Origin: Moniliella sp. 'wahieum'
Taxonomy: Eukaryota > Basidiomycota > Moniliellomycetes > Moniliellales > Moniliellaceae
Reading direction: 5' to 3'
Assembly: GCA_003971905.1 (NCBI GenBank)
Contig: RSEE01000015.1
Location: forward strand, 806,001 to 870,000
DNA length: 64,000 nt
The position numbers and the translations under genes are program-made. Under the pieces are notes generated by a model. The model saw only the letters and a list, made by a program, of their open reading frames with translations, was not told the origin of the DNA and searched no databases. Within the stretch, counting starts at the first letter, position 1, and each line of letters begins with the position of its first letter. Below, piece by piece: positions 21,301 through 32,288 of the stretch.

Positions 21301-23274
21301 CTCTTCCACTTCCCCTTCCTCTCCCGCCCTATCCCCCTCCCCTCTCTCCCCCCCGACACGCTCGCCCCCGTGACCGTGCCCCTGACCGATACAGCCGTCC
21401 CCGCACTCGTGCGTCGCAATCCCGTTCGCCAAGCGCGTATCAACGCTCCACCCCTCGACCTGTCCATTCCAGCCAACGACAATTTGCGCGATGGCACCTT
21501 TTCCCTGCTCGTCAACAAGGCCCCTAGCATCTTTGGCAACCCGGCCGCCCTCTCCGCCCTAGGAATGCAGGCTTTGGTGAGTATTTTCGGACCAGCGCCG
21601 GACACATCCATGCTACCTGCTTCGGAGCCAAGCTCGCCCCCCATTGCACTCGCAATCGAATCCGCGGCAAGTGACACCGAGGTCATACTGACCACCGATG
21701 GGGTCCCGGTGGCCCCCAAGAACATCAAGAAGTTGGTGGGTCACCCTGCCTTTGATGGCGTACTCGAGGCAATGCGCCTCGAGCTTCGGCGTTTTGACGA
21801 GCGTGACGTGAAGGAAGTTGTACCCATCCCCCCAGGGATCAAACCCCTTCCCGGCATGTGGGTCATAGGTACTAAGACGGATGCGGATGCTAACTTCCTC
21901 AAGTACCGTGCCCGCTACGTTGTGGGAGGGCACCGGCAAGTTCCTGGCACATGGGCGAAATCTTTTGCTCCTGCCGTTCGTACTGCTGCCGTCAACACGC
22001 TAATTGCGTTGGCCGAAGCTGATGGCCTCCACTTATTTTCTGCCGATGTGGAAGCTGCCTACCTCTATGCCGATATCAACGAGCTCGTCTATGTTCGACC
22101 ACCCCCCTTCTTCCCAGAAGCGCCCGGTCATTGCTGGAGACTCAAGAAAAGTCTCTATGGCCTGCACCAGAGCGGGGCCAACTTTGGAGATTGGCTCCGC
22201 ACTTTCCTTTGCGACCGACTCCACTTCACTAGCCTAAAATCAGAGCCTTGCCTGTTCATACGTCGCACCGAACCTCTTGGCCTGATCCTAATCGCCGTCC
22301 ACACTGACGACTTTTTGGTCGCGTGTCGGTCCCAAGAAGCGTATGATGAATTCTTAGTGGAATTAAGGCGCAGCATCCAAATTAAGTCCAACGGCCCCCT
22401 ACGTTTCCATCTCGGCTGCCAATACGACCGTATCGATGGACGACTGTACATCAGCCAACCCAAATTCATCGCTGAGACGCTTGCCGCGCATGACATATCA
22501 CCTCACCGGCCCCGCTACCTTCCAATCGGCCACCAACTTCCGCCTCCCAAGCGACCCGAACACGAAAAGCGTGCCACTCGAGACGAGCACCGTGCCTACC
22601 GTTCTATTGTCGGATCCAGCTTGTGGGCGGCTCGTATGTCCCGGCCTGATGCCCTCTTTGCGGCTACCTTTTTAGCGCGGTTTATGGACGACCCGTCCGC
22701 CGCCCACCGACGCGCAGCGGAGGACCTATTACGTTTCTTCGCCGGTACGTCTGACTACTCTTTGTGCCTCACACCCAACCGATCTCGCCCTCTACTCGAG
22801 CTGCACACCGATGCCTCCTTTGCATCAGACAAGAGCAACTCTCACTCCGTTTCGGGCCATGTTGTTTTTGTTTTCGGTGTGCCTGTATCCTGGGGCTCCA
22901 AGTCCCAAAATCAAGGTGTGAGCAACACAGCAGCATCTGAATACCTAGCCATGGGAGATGGCCTTCGAGATGCTCTATTCATTCGCAACATACTGTTTGA
23001 ACTTGGTGTCTGCAAGGCTAATCACCCGATTGAGCTCTTTGTTGACAACACCGCTGCCAAAGCGTTGGCCGAAAAGCTCGGCAGCCTAGGCAAAATACGG
23101 GAGATTGACGTCTCGTACCACGAGGTGCGGGAACGCATCCACCGAGGCGAAATTAAAGTCCACTACACTCCAGGTGCACACCATCTCCCTGACTGGTTCA
23201 CCAAACCTCTTTCTCTTCCCAAGATCATTTCTGCGCGTAACAATTTCGATTTGGCTTCTCTTTCTTCGCGCTGA
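18326..23274 (+). CDS. Copia-1 gag-pol polyprotein, frame-broken
   Basis: From ATG 18326 the gag part is open and ends in a Gly/Arg-rich RGG-type stretch (RGRGRGGSGYRGSHRGG, about 19400-19470) where a CCHC zinc knuckle is usual. A protease motif DSGAR follows (about 19570). Integrase zinc ligands (CAPCALS) lie near 20105, then a one-base loss in the G4 run at 20228-20231; integrase continues in the next frame with IVDDFTRYTW and the GESASNGVAERAIRSI region. Between about 21005 and 21370 the frame changes several times through a Pro/Ser-rich linker. Reverse transcriptase and RNase H (21370-23274) are open, with catalytic AVHTDDFLVA, LHTDASFASDK, SEYLAMGDG and FVDNTAAKAL. As written it cannot yield one polyprotein. 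Confidence 0.85.
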
Positions 23275-23339
23275 TCCCCTTTCTACTTTTCTTTTGTTGA
23301 TGGCCAACGGGCTTCTTTCGTTCCCTTGGCCCGGGGGGG

Positions 23340-23556
23340 TGTTGGGACCCGTGGTCCCGTACTTAGGCCAAGGCGCCTCATCACCCTTCACCCCTGATTT
23401 GTCCTCCGAAGCCTCCACGTGTATACTCAGGCTTGTCTGAACCCCTGTCTCTAGGTGTGGCACAAGGCTTAGACCTTAACCACCACCATCGCGATTGCAT
23501 TGCTCTACATTTCCAGAGGTTCTTCACCCAATCCCTTGGGTTCCTCCGGTCTTACA
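23340..23556 (+). repeat. Copia-1 3' LTR
   Basis: 217-bp LTR followed by target copy CTACT (23557-23561). The insertion point abuts TAACTAG-type heptamers (23564-23577). Confidence 0.95.
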
Positions 23557-23777
23557 CTACTAGTAACTAGTAACACAGCTACGACTCCTTCTTTGACTTT
23601 TGCGAAGCTACGCAAAAACCCTGTAAAATCACCATGGTGAGTTGGGTTTCAGACACATTTTTTCGGGCGAGGCACATAGTGAAACCAATCGTCATACGGA
23701 GATGCAGAAGAAGCAATGCCGCTCAAACAAGGATTAATGGTGTGGATGCAGCTCAGCATACATCATGTGTGTATTGT

Positions 23778-24262
23778 TCAACGACGCGGCTTCTCTTTCT
23801 TCTCACGAAAGGGCGTACAGACCTGGGTGCAGAATGTCAGTCCAAGTCGTCAAAACCAAGGGAGAAAGAGGTACGTACCGACACCGGACACCTTGATGAC
23901 ACGGAAACGCACACCGGGAATGTCACCCTTGGCCTTACCCTTACGGCCGAAACCCTCGATGAGCACCTCATCGTTCTCGTCAACGAAGTTGAGGCAACCG
24001 TCGTGGGGAACGAAGGCAGCAACTTTCTTGCCGTTTTTGATCAGCTGGACACGAACACACTTGCGGATGGCAGAGTTGGGCTGCTTGGCCTCAACACCAA
24101 CCTTCTCAAGAACGATGCCCTTGGCCTGAGAAGAGCCAGCAGTAGGGGATGATTTGTAGAAGTTGCCGAGGCACGCTTCTTCCATGCCTTGTCGGCCCAC
24201 TTGTTCTCACGGCGGGTCGTGTGCAGCTTGCGCGCTGCGTTCAGGCCACTAGGCTTACCCAT
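23778..24262 (-). CDS. RPS23: 40S ribosomal protein S23 (uS12), frame-broken as written
   Basis: Small-subunit ribosomal protein at the decoding centre. It starts [13 protein letters not shown] at 24262 and contains [18 protein letters not shown] and the invariant KQPNSA loop, with [16 protein letters not shown] near the end. An intron lies at 23823-23878 (donor GTACGT, acceptor CACCCAG); exon 2 encodes the conserved REKKEKPRR and stop. Two frame breaks exist: one base missing near 24170, within GAGG of the plus strand between the KKRA and LGNFYKSSP codons, and two bases missing near 23808. Allowing for them gives 143 residues, the family's normal length. A non-functional copy of this gene is hard to reconcile with viability, so errors are likely. 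It is divergent from RPL27. Confidence 0.93.
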
Positions 24263-25005
24263 GGTGCCTACAAAGTCAGGGGTCAGCCGCATGCTCCTTC
24301 AAACCACCGCAGGCCGAAGTGACGGCCGGCGCCCCCCCACTGCCCCACCTGCGTAACCTCAGCCCCAGTACCGACCCCCAAAGTTTGCATAGGCAGCCCA
24401 TCCACCAGCATATGCAAGCAAATAAGCAAGCCGACTTCGCAAGGAAGGGTGTCTAGGGCTTCATGGCAGCGGGCAGCAAGGCGTAGCCGCAGACATGCAC
24501 TTACTGAATCGACCGGTGGTGAGCAGGCACTTCGACTGGGGTTAAGGTGGTACTTGGTGCATGAGCACCAGCACAAATCCAACCCTATTGTGAATAGGAT
24601 GCGCTGCGGCGCATTTGCTTATTTTCGTTGTTATAGAAACTGCTGCAGTGCTCGTTAGGGTTGCGTGACTTGCATGTTAGCACGGGGGAAGTGTTATGTC
24701 CCACTCAATGCTGTTTCTCTATGATACTACGGCACGGAGGCCCCACTGTCTGCCCAAGTGGACGGTTTACCTTACACCTTTCTGTGTCACCTCCATCGCA
24801 CATATCTAGGTCCGTCTACGTTCCCTAACACGTGGATGTTCTCTGCCGCACAGATGACGCTGCACGGGCGATAGGACATGCCTGCGGCCGATGTGCAGGC
24901 TGGCACTGGTTGCCACTCCCCAACTCAGCCCATGGGGAGACGGGCCAGGATGGACGTCACCGCGTATGAGATGGGAAACTGACGTTTTTTGGTTGTGCAG
25001 ACACA
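24263..25005. other. Divergent promoter region of RPS23 and RPL27
   Basis: About 740 bp separate the two start codons. No gene is seen. A telobox-like TTAGGGTT lies at 24655-24662. AACCCTATTGTGAATAGG near 24580 has short inverted ends. 5' introns of either gene could also lie here, but I cannot show any. Confidence 0.5.
24655..24662 (+). promoter_or_regulatory. Telobox-like TTAGGGTT between two ribosomal protein genes
   Basis: TTAGGGTT resembles the AGGGTT telobox associated with translation-gene promoters in several eukaryotes. It lies in the shared upstream region, 393 bases from the RPS23 start and 344 from the RPL27 start. Only the match and position are seen; function is inferred. Confidence 0.3.
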
Positions 25006-25417
25006 ATGGCGCGCATCTACAAGCCTGGGAAGGTTGCTCTTGTCCTCCACGGCCGCCAAGCCGGTAAGAAGGTCGTCGTGATCAAGCAGCATGACGACGG
25101 GACCAAGGAACGCCCTTACCCTCACGTTCTTGTCGCCGGTATTGAGCGCTACCCCCCGCAAGGTCACCAAGGCCATGGACGCCAAGAAGGTTTCGCGGCG
25201 CAGCAAGGTTAAGCCTTTTGTCAAGGCCATTAACTACAACCACCTGATGCCTACCCGCTATGCTCTTGAGCTCGAAGGTCTCAAGGGTGTTGTGACCGCC
25301 GACGCGCTTAAGGAGCCGGCTAGCAAGAAGGACTCGAAGAAGGCCGTCAAGAAGCTGTTTGAGGAGCGCTACTTGACCGGCAAGAACCGCTGGTTCTTCA
25401 CACCCCTCCGCTTCTAA
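25006..25417 (+). CDS. RPL27: 60S ribosomal protein L27 (eL27), frame-broken as written
   Basis: Large-subunit ribosomal protein. ATG 25006 opens [20 protein letters not shown], the family's N-terminal KOW-like fold. The C terminus ends [15 protein letters not shown], the invariant family ending, with stop at 25415-25417. The two halves are in different frames. The break lies in a C6 run (25152-25157), where one C fewer restores the family reading through [11 protein letters not shown]. The corrected length is 136 residues, the same as yeast L27, with no intron in the coding part. A one-base homopolymer error in an essential gene is the simplest reading. Confidence 0.95.
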
Positions 25418-26746
25418 GTGTTCTCTCTTGCAACTGGGCCACCCGTCCTTTTGCATTTGTGCGTGGGAACGCGAGGCCTGATTGAAGGGGTTATAGTCGC
25501 TCTTTCTCCATCCAGCAAGAAGGATCTTTACCCCCTCTGGCCTTGCAACGAGTGCAGGTCGGACTGCACCTTTTTGCTCTGGCCTTCTGAGATTACAACG
25601 CCCCCAAAGTGCATCATGGCTATGATCAACCTCAGACCTCATGACTCAGTATGGCTTTCAGGCGCTAGATGTAATGCAGGTAATAGTAGTAGTTGCAATT
25701 GTGCACCATTTGCACACATACATGACATTAGGAGACCACCGAGCCTGATATAGGGCACGACATTTTCGGGCCGTTGTCCGTCACTCCAACGCGAACCCAC
25801 TGATATCCCTCTGACACTCGCTATCCTACTACTCTCCTGCACATCACTGTGTCCACAACAGCTGTTCAGTGTACGTTCTTTGTGAGCTCCAGGTTGTCAT
25901 GCGCACCACCCATCACTTCCAAAACTTTAGTACCATTGCATATGTATCGTATGTATTGCTCTATCTGCTACCAACAGCCCCCGACGGCCTTCAGTCCGGG
26001 AAAAATGTCAGCAATTCTCCAAAGAGGATTATTACAAAACCACACGCACGCTTTCCTGGACGTCCACACAAACATGCAATTCCCTGCATCATGAACAACT
26101 CCGCCACGTGGAAAAGGCACCAACCATCAAAAAGACAATGAAAGCGTTCGATGCCTTGAGCAAGCCGACGGTTGATATTGTGGGAAAAACTTGACCTCAG
26201 AAGGAGATGAGAAACTGTCGGTCCATTCCATTCCTCTCACATGTTGGGTGCTGCGGGGGCCGATCCTGCCGCCGAAGAGAATTACCAACACTTCACTCTG
26301 TTGGGTTTACTAGGGATTGCCTATATGCAATCTTCTTAGCTCCGACCTGGGCTGTTGCCAACAGTGGTTCGGTCTATATTGGCTTAACCTTGAGGTCCAC
26401 AGTTGACGGATTATGGGGTACGACGCGTTATATGTCGCACACGGTCGATGGGCGGGGCCGAGACCCTTTCCCCCTTACATGACAAAAGGTCACATCTTTT
26501 GGTCCACCCAAGGTGCCCACTACAGTTGGTTATTTCCTTGTACCGTAAAACACGTGCTGGACATATACTAGTTGTTACCTCAACGGTAGGCTAGACTATT
26601 GTGTGCGGTTGAGTTGCCCTTAACTCTACCGCTCCATTACTTGTAAAGAAATTTGTTGCAGCGGCAGTGACTGACACTCTATTATCTGGCACATCCAAAC
26701 TGGGTGCTCACGAAATGGTCTATCTTCGTCGTGTATATCGCTCTTA

Positions 26747-27497
26747 TTGGCTCGTCTAGTACCTTTAACCGTTTTGGGGGTGCGGATTCTCAACACGTTC
26801 AACAAGTTTCCCTCGCTTGAAGCATTCTTAGCTTCTTCGTCATCTTTGTCGCCCCGCTTGCCTGCTTCAATTCGCGCCTGCGCAGTGGAGACTGGATTTT
26901 CGCTACTTTTGTTAACGAAACTGGTTGACCAGATGGCATTGCTTGCATTATACAGTGGGATAAGCACAGTGCTCTTTATAGTCGGAGCTAGTGTGTACAA
27001 AATCCTCTTGTATCGTTTGCCATAAAAGATATGACACTGACTAGATGCATTTTCCGGGGGGTATAGCCCTCTTGATTACTGAGAGATTCTCACGCCAGTT
27101 CTATGGGGAAAACGCACCGCTATATACTAGCTATGTGATAGCGTCATACGTCATCGTCGGGGAGTCATCCTTCATACTTCTGATTGCTGTTTTGGGCGCA
27201 ATAACCGACCCTGTCACCGTCAGCTACGCCCAGGGTGGAGAGTTTCTCATCGTTTCTTACCAGTCTCTGCGCAACTTGGAAAAGGAACAATTTTCTCTTG
27301 AGTGTGGTAGCATTTGGAACACTATTTTTCATTCTGCCGGCCTTGATGATTACCCCCAGCAGGATGATTCAATCGTTTGCGAGCGAAAGGTAACTTTCCG
27401 CATTGGTTTGAATGAGATGTCTGAGAGCCGTGAGTCGCCGTCGGTCTGGGCCACACTGTGTTCATCATCAACCATTTTTGCGGTTCATTTGTTTTGA
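26747..27497 (+). pseudogene. Possible remnant of a membrane-protein gene
   Basis: Two neighbouring frames (26747-27025 and 27045-27497) contain hydrophobic segments, for instance LLALYSGISTVLFIVGASVY and SFILLIAVLGAIT, separated by stops. I do not recognise the family. The end of the first segment faintly recalls the last two helices of fungal seven-helix membrane proteins, but this is weak. It may be chance coding. Confidence 0.2.
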
Positions 27498-28574
27498 TGG
27501 TTATTTGACAGGAGTTGAAGATGTGGGAAAAGATGGGGATCATATTCATCCAGTGGAAAGAGGGCAAGGGGGATATATGATGCCTCGGAGAAGAAGAGAA
27601 CATGGCGAGCTAAGTCACACGGATAGGAAAGGGGAGAATAGTCAATGGGGAAAACAAGGTCTCGAACAAACCACAGAGACCCGTCCAAACCTGTTGGTGA
27701 GTAGAATTGTGACCAGGTGGATCTGACCCCGACAGGCTGCCTCATTTTTGTCCCTAACCACAAATACTTCTTTCCATCATCCAAAGTGCATTGGTTGTTC
27801 TTTCAGTTTAGTTTTGTCTTTTCCCTGCGAGCTTGCCATATGTTCTTCTGCTGGGGGCGCAAAAAATTGTTGGATAGGATGGGGATTCAATCCCGCCGGT
27901 CCTGAGACGGTTGGGACCTATTATTGCAAATGCCGCTTCTCTGGGCTACAAATGTCGTTTCTCTGTTGGGCTACCTACTCTGACGCCGGTGCGGTCCTGC
28001 TTTTCCCATCCGTATATATATTTGGGGAGAGGAACGACTGGTCTCTTCAGCCCTCAACTGGATAATGTATTGTGTTTTGGGGCGTTGACTCATTTCAGTA
28101 CAAGGAACTAACACTTCCAGCCTCACTATCATACGAGGCATTCTACTAGTAAATCATATGGTAGCCTCTCCGACGAAAGACTCGCTCCCTGCAATACAGT
28201 GGTACTTACTAGTCTCTCCCTCAACAATTCCAAATCTGGCGAGTTCGTGGCCATGTGAGCAAGCGACTTGGTGCTTTCTTCTGAAGCACCCTCCTGCTTC
28301 CTAACGCCACCATCATCCATCTCTCGCCCGCAATTGATCACCTATGGTACTGCCCTATATACACCTGAACATCCACATTTTGCGAGGTCTCCATATATAG
28401 CCACAGATGCATCTCGAAAAACCAAAGTCTCTCTGTTAGAGGGTACTGCTACGGTTCTCCTGTGCGGCCCTCAATGGATCGGTGATACTCGCCTGGCCGA
28501 GCGGAAGAGTTCCGCTCGCAGGCCGCGCACGCCTACTCGCTCCTTCCTTCTCTCTCTCCTTTGTTCTTCCCTTC

Positions 28575-28752
28575 AGACGTTGCTTGAGACTTTTGTGGCT
28601 TATATACCACTTTGCCTTCACGCCTTGTCTGAAGGTACGCCTCTGCTTCCTTTCTTGACCTGTTGCTCCTCACAAGCAGACGTTGCTTGAAAAGACTTGC
28701 GGCTCACCCACTTTGCCTTCAAGCTTCAAGCTTCACGCCTTATCTGAAGGCT
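28575..28752. repeat. Imperfect direct repeat, about 65-75 bp, two copies
   Basis: A block containing AGACGTTGCTTGA, ACTTTGCCTTCA and CACGCCTT(G/A)TCTGAAGG occurs at about 28575-28636 and again at 28679-28752. The second copy is expanded by CAAGCTT heptamers. Confidence 0.7.
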
Positions 28753-28918
28753 GCTTTGCAGCTGATCCATAGGATCGCGAGTGTTCCCAAGTCGCTCTCT
28801 AGCACTCTCGACCATCGAGTATTGAAGCGTCAAGTTGCAAAACGCTGCCACTACTCATCACCCAAGCACATATACCACTGGTCGCCGCCCCGACGATCAT
28901 CAAACATCATGCAATGCC

Positions 28919-28932
28919 TCATGCATCATGCA
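28919..28932 (-). repeat. Heptamer array: TCA+TGCA x2
   Basis: Two TCATGCA units in tandem, the minus-strand form of TGA+TGCA. Confidence 0.7.
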
Positions 28933-28989
28933 TGTGCGTCACTACCCGGGCTCGATGCATGTGAATCTTCCCACGGGGCCTGGGCCTGA

Positions 28990-29017
28990 TGAAGCTTGAA
29001 GCTTGAAGCTTGAAGAC
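28990..29017 (+). repeat. Heptamer array: TGA+AGCT x3, then TGAAGAC
   Basis: Three TGAAGCT units followed in register by TGAAGAC; another ATGAAGCTGA follows. Confidence 0.85.
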
Positions 29018-29499
29018 ATGAAGCTGAGAGGCTGATGCAGAGAGCTGAGGCTGAGAAAACCAATATTCAGCCGCTGAAATTCAGCGTTCAGCTGGTTCAT
29101 CGATCGACGAGTTCATCAATCACGATCAACGAAGCCTTTATGATGGCACAGCCCCGCAGTAATGCACGTATACCGTCTTCTCCCCTACCAGAGACTCAAG
29201 AGGAGGACCTTGCAGGACCCGTTCAAGTAGTGGTGGTGCACTGCATTAGCGTGGAAACGCCGTGTGACAAATGTGGCCGAGTGCATATAGGACGCGGAAA
29301 CGTGACAAAATGATAATGATGCAGACAGCAGCATGATAAGTAAGCGACGTAATTTAAACGTTCAATGAGGTCAGTAGGCGCTAGTAGGCTAGTAGCTAGT
29401 AGGCGTACGCCACGCGTCATGCATCATGCCCCTGCATCACGCGTCATCCCGTCGGTGGCTATTCTCAATTGATTCATTTAAGGGCTGGATCCTTAATCA

Positions 29500-29537
29500 T
29501 GATGCATGATGCAAGAGGATCGATGATCGATGACACA
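29500..29537 (+). repeat. Two heptamer arrays: TGA+TGCA x2 and TGA+TCGA
   Basis: TGATGCA occurs twice (29500-29513). After a short spacer, TGATCGA and TGACACA follow in register (29524-29537). Confidence 0.75.
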
Positions 29538-29727
29538 CGTAATTGGAGCGCCTCGCAAGCCCCGAAGAGCCTGAGACCGCCCCAGGGCTCAGGCTCAGGC
29601 TTTTGAGGCAAGACATTTGTGACACATGCGTTCGGGGTTGACCGAACCAGCAAAAAAAACTGTCCGATTCGCTACCGCCGCTTCATCAACCTCATCGCGA
29701 ACGCAACCACCGCCATTCATCCATCCG

Positions 29728-31633
29728 ATGGCCTTGCGTGCGATGGTGCTGTCGTATTTTGTGCTCGCCATCCTTTCCACTGCCGCGGCTCCATCAGTGC
29801 TGGCAGCCCCCACGTTTCCTCAACCTTGGAACTTCATCCATTCCCGCTCCAACACCATCTCGCCCGATGCACTGGTCGATCTGGGTTATGTGCGCTACCA
29901 GGGCTCCGTCAATCCCTCAACGCAACTGCGTTCCTGGCAGGGCATCCGTTACGTTGCCCCTGCAACACCCGAAACGCGTTGGCAAACGCCGTCACCACCC
30001 CGAGTGGAGAACCTGACAGTCCCAGCCCTGATTCCTCCTCCAAGTTGTCTCCAGCAACCTGCGTCCGGCCTGGCAGCGCCGATAACACAGGCTCCTCTGA
30101 GGACTGCCTCTATGTTAACGTCGTTTCGCCTTCCAATGCAACCAGCCTCCCGTGTTGGTCTGGTTCCATGGTGGAGGTAAGTTCTCCGAAATTGATCTAG
30201 GTTGCATATACTGACGCAGCGTAATTGCTTTGGTGCAGGATACGCATCTGGGAGTGCAAGTTCGTATGACCCCACGAGCCTTATGCAGACCAGCACCTCC
30301 AAATTTGTCTTCGTCGCAGTACAATACCGACTAGGCATTCTTGGCTATCTGTCCTCTACGGATCTATCCCAAAACGCAGGTACAGCGAATGTGGGCATGT
30401 TTGACCAAAATGCGGCGCTCCAGTGGGTCCACGACCACATCGCTGCATTTGGTGGAGACCCCACTCGGGTTACTATTGCAGGTCAATCAGCTGGTGGTGG
30501 TGCGGTGTTGCACCACAGCGTTAGTTACAACGGTTCACTCGGCACCAATCTCTTCACGGGAATAATTGCTTCCTCCCCCTCCCCCGGTCTGCCTAAGACG
30601 GAATGGTTCAACTCATCCACAGTCGAGAAGCTTTACGCCGATGTGGCTGAGGCAGCCCAGTGCGGCTCGGGATCTGCTGTGGAGTGCCTAAGGAAGCTCT
30701 CTTTTGACGAGATCCAAGTATTGAGTCAGAACATTACGAACAGGAGCCCAAATGGCACATGGCCTTTCAATCCTGATTGACGGGTTCTTTTTGACGGACC
30801 AACCTGCCACGCTATGGCCCAAGGCAAAGTGAACGGCAAGTATGCCATGGTTGGCCATAACGCTGAGGAGGGAACCGCCTTGTACCAAACTCTGTGACGA
30901 ATGACACGGATTCGGCGGCCTGGTTGGCGCAGTCTATGCCTTTCCTTGGGGGCAATACCACAACAGCCGATGTCCTCAGTCAATACCCCTTCGACGATTC
31001 CGTGGACGTAAACTTTGCTACCTCCGGAACTAGTTTACCCACCGCTTCCTCTACCACTTCCACCACCTTTGGCCCGCACGCTCGTCTTTCCAACATCTGG
31101 GCCGAGGCCGATATTATTTGCCCCAGCTTGTGGCTAGCGCAGGCGTACGGTACGAATGGCTTCGCATATCAGTACTCTGTCGTACCTGCTCTTCATACCT
31201 CCGACCTTTCGCTTATATTCCCTTCTACTGCTCTTCAATCTTTCCACGGACCTGAACTCGGGACTGCATTCCAAACATTCTGGACTGATTTTATCTCTGA
31301 GAACAACCCACGTTCACAGGCCTGCCAAGTTCAAGCCACGGCCCTTAGCGGGTTGGGGCCAGCAGCAGAGAGCAGCAACGCTGCCCTTTGTACTTGGCCT
31401 AGTACCGGCAACCAGTCTGTCCAACAAGGAATCAGCCGGGCTTCAGCTTCCTCAACCTCAATCAGACCGGTGGCCATGCGAGACGCCACAAGTTCCACCC
31501 CCCTTTGGGTACCACTTATTATGCCAGTCCAGGACTGAGTAACAACTTCACCGTCGCTGATGCTTACTCGTGGGAGGGCGGCCGTGGTGCACGGTGTAAC
31601 TGGTGGCGCTCGCTCATTACCCAAGCTGTGTAA
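29728..31633 (+). CDS. Secreted type B carboxylesterase/lipase, frame-broken
   Basis: Alpha/beta hydrolase that cleaves carboxylic esters, probably extracellular. ATG 29728 starts a hydrophobic signal peptide (MVLSYFVLAILSTAAA). Family signature 2 (EDCLYVNVV) is at about 30098. The oxyanion-hole region HGGG spans the probable intron 30177-30239. The nucleophile elbow GQSAGGGAV (Ser in GxSxG) is near 30490; GQSAG replaces the commoner GESAG. Later pieces run to a C terminus near 31633, with YSWEGGRGARCNWW close to the end. Frame breaks occur near 30080, 30150, 30775, 30893 and 31440. The protein would be about 560-600 residues, normal for the family. The natural substrate cannot be told. Confidence 0.8.
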
Positions 31634-31976
31634 CGCGTGTAATGCCATGATGCTGCATGGTGCGAGGCCCGTCCACGGGCCATGTCTCTCGTGTGTTTAC
31701 GATGTCAAAACAGAAGCTTACTCTCCCTATCAACACTAAACTCCCGAACTTGGTGCTATTATACGAATCATCATCGACGTCGCGCTTGATTTCGATAACT
31801 GATATCGACTTTCATACGGTCTTTCGGTTCCTTTCTTCCTGTCCTCTCGTATAATTTAGCACGGTTTTGCATACTGCTTTGTCACATCCGTACGTTATAT
31901 CCGTAGATGACATGGAGAGAAGTGCTTGGTGTATTCAGCTGCCTGCGTCTGGTGACTATCAGCTTGTCATTACAAG

Positions 31977-32073
31977 GGCGAGATAGCGAAGTGGTCTAAC
32001 GCGCTGTGTTAAGGATTAAGTTCATCCCTAACCGCAGTCCTCCGGGGCGTGGGTTCGAATCCCACTCTCGTCA
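31977..32073 (+). tRNA. tRNA-Leu(AAG) with intron
   Basis: Acceptor GGCGAGA pairs with TCTCGTC (one G-T). D stem GCG/CGC, anticodon stem CTGTG/CGCAG, loop starting TT-AAG-G, and T stem GTGGG/CCCAC with loop TTCGAAT complete the fold. The AAG anticodon, extended variable arm and A discriminator fit leucine. An intron of about 17 nt follows position 37, leaving 80 nt. A T5 RNA polymerase III terminator starts directly after the gene (32074). Confidence 0.92.
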
Positions 32074-32213
32074 TTTTTCATTTGCCGTGCAGAAAAGTCT
32101 TTGAACATCGGACCGCGATCTGAACGCGATCCATGTGTCGGCACATCCACCACGTAGTGGCAATCACTATCTCTAGTCCTAGTAGTCCTAGGCATCGACA
32201 TCTCTCGTCCGCG

Positions 32214-32241
32214 TCACTAGTCACTAGTCACTAGTCACTTG
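32214..32241 (-). repeat. Heptamer array: TCA+CTAG x3, then TCACTTG
   Basis: Three TCACTAG units followed in register by TCACTTG, the minus-strand form of TGA+CTAG. Confidence 0.85.
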
Positions 32242-32263
32242 GGATGTGCGGGGGACCGGCCGG

Positions 32264-32288
32264 TGACCGGTGACCGGTGACCGGTGAC
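32264..32288 (+). repeat. Heptamer array: TGA+CCGG x3
   Basis: Three TGACCGG units plus a partial fourth, 22 bases downstream of a CTAG-type array of opposite orientation. Confidence 0.85.

Larger units (their letters stand above)
18003..23556 (+). mobile_element. Copia-1: full-length Ty1/copia retrotransposon
   Basis: A 5554-bp element bounded by 217-bp direct repeats (18003-18219 and 23340-23556) that begin TG and end CA. By eye they are identical throughout. It is flanked on both sides by CTACT, a perfect 5-bp target duplication (17998-18002 and 23557-23561). A G7 run directly before the 3' LTR is a likely polypurine primer. Domain order gag, protease, integrase, reverse transcriptase, RNase H is that of Ty1/copia. 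Identical LTRs indicate recent insertion. Confidence 0.95.
25418..29727. other. Long interval with no confidently identified gene
   Basis: Over about 4.3 kb I recognise no conserved protein. Two short frames at 26747-27497 encode hydrophobic segments and may be a decayed membrane protein. Imperfect direct repeats lie at 28575-28752, and TGA/TCA heptamer arrays at 28919-29017 and 29500-29537. Confidence 0.5.

Noticed and set aside
28490-28530. Possible tRNA around a short hairpin (GAGCGGAAGAGTTCCGCTC)
   Set aside because: The hairpin is real, but there is no T-arm, no acceptor pairing and no terminator.
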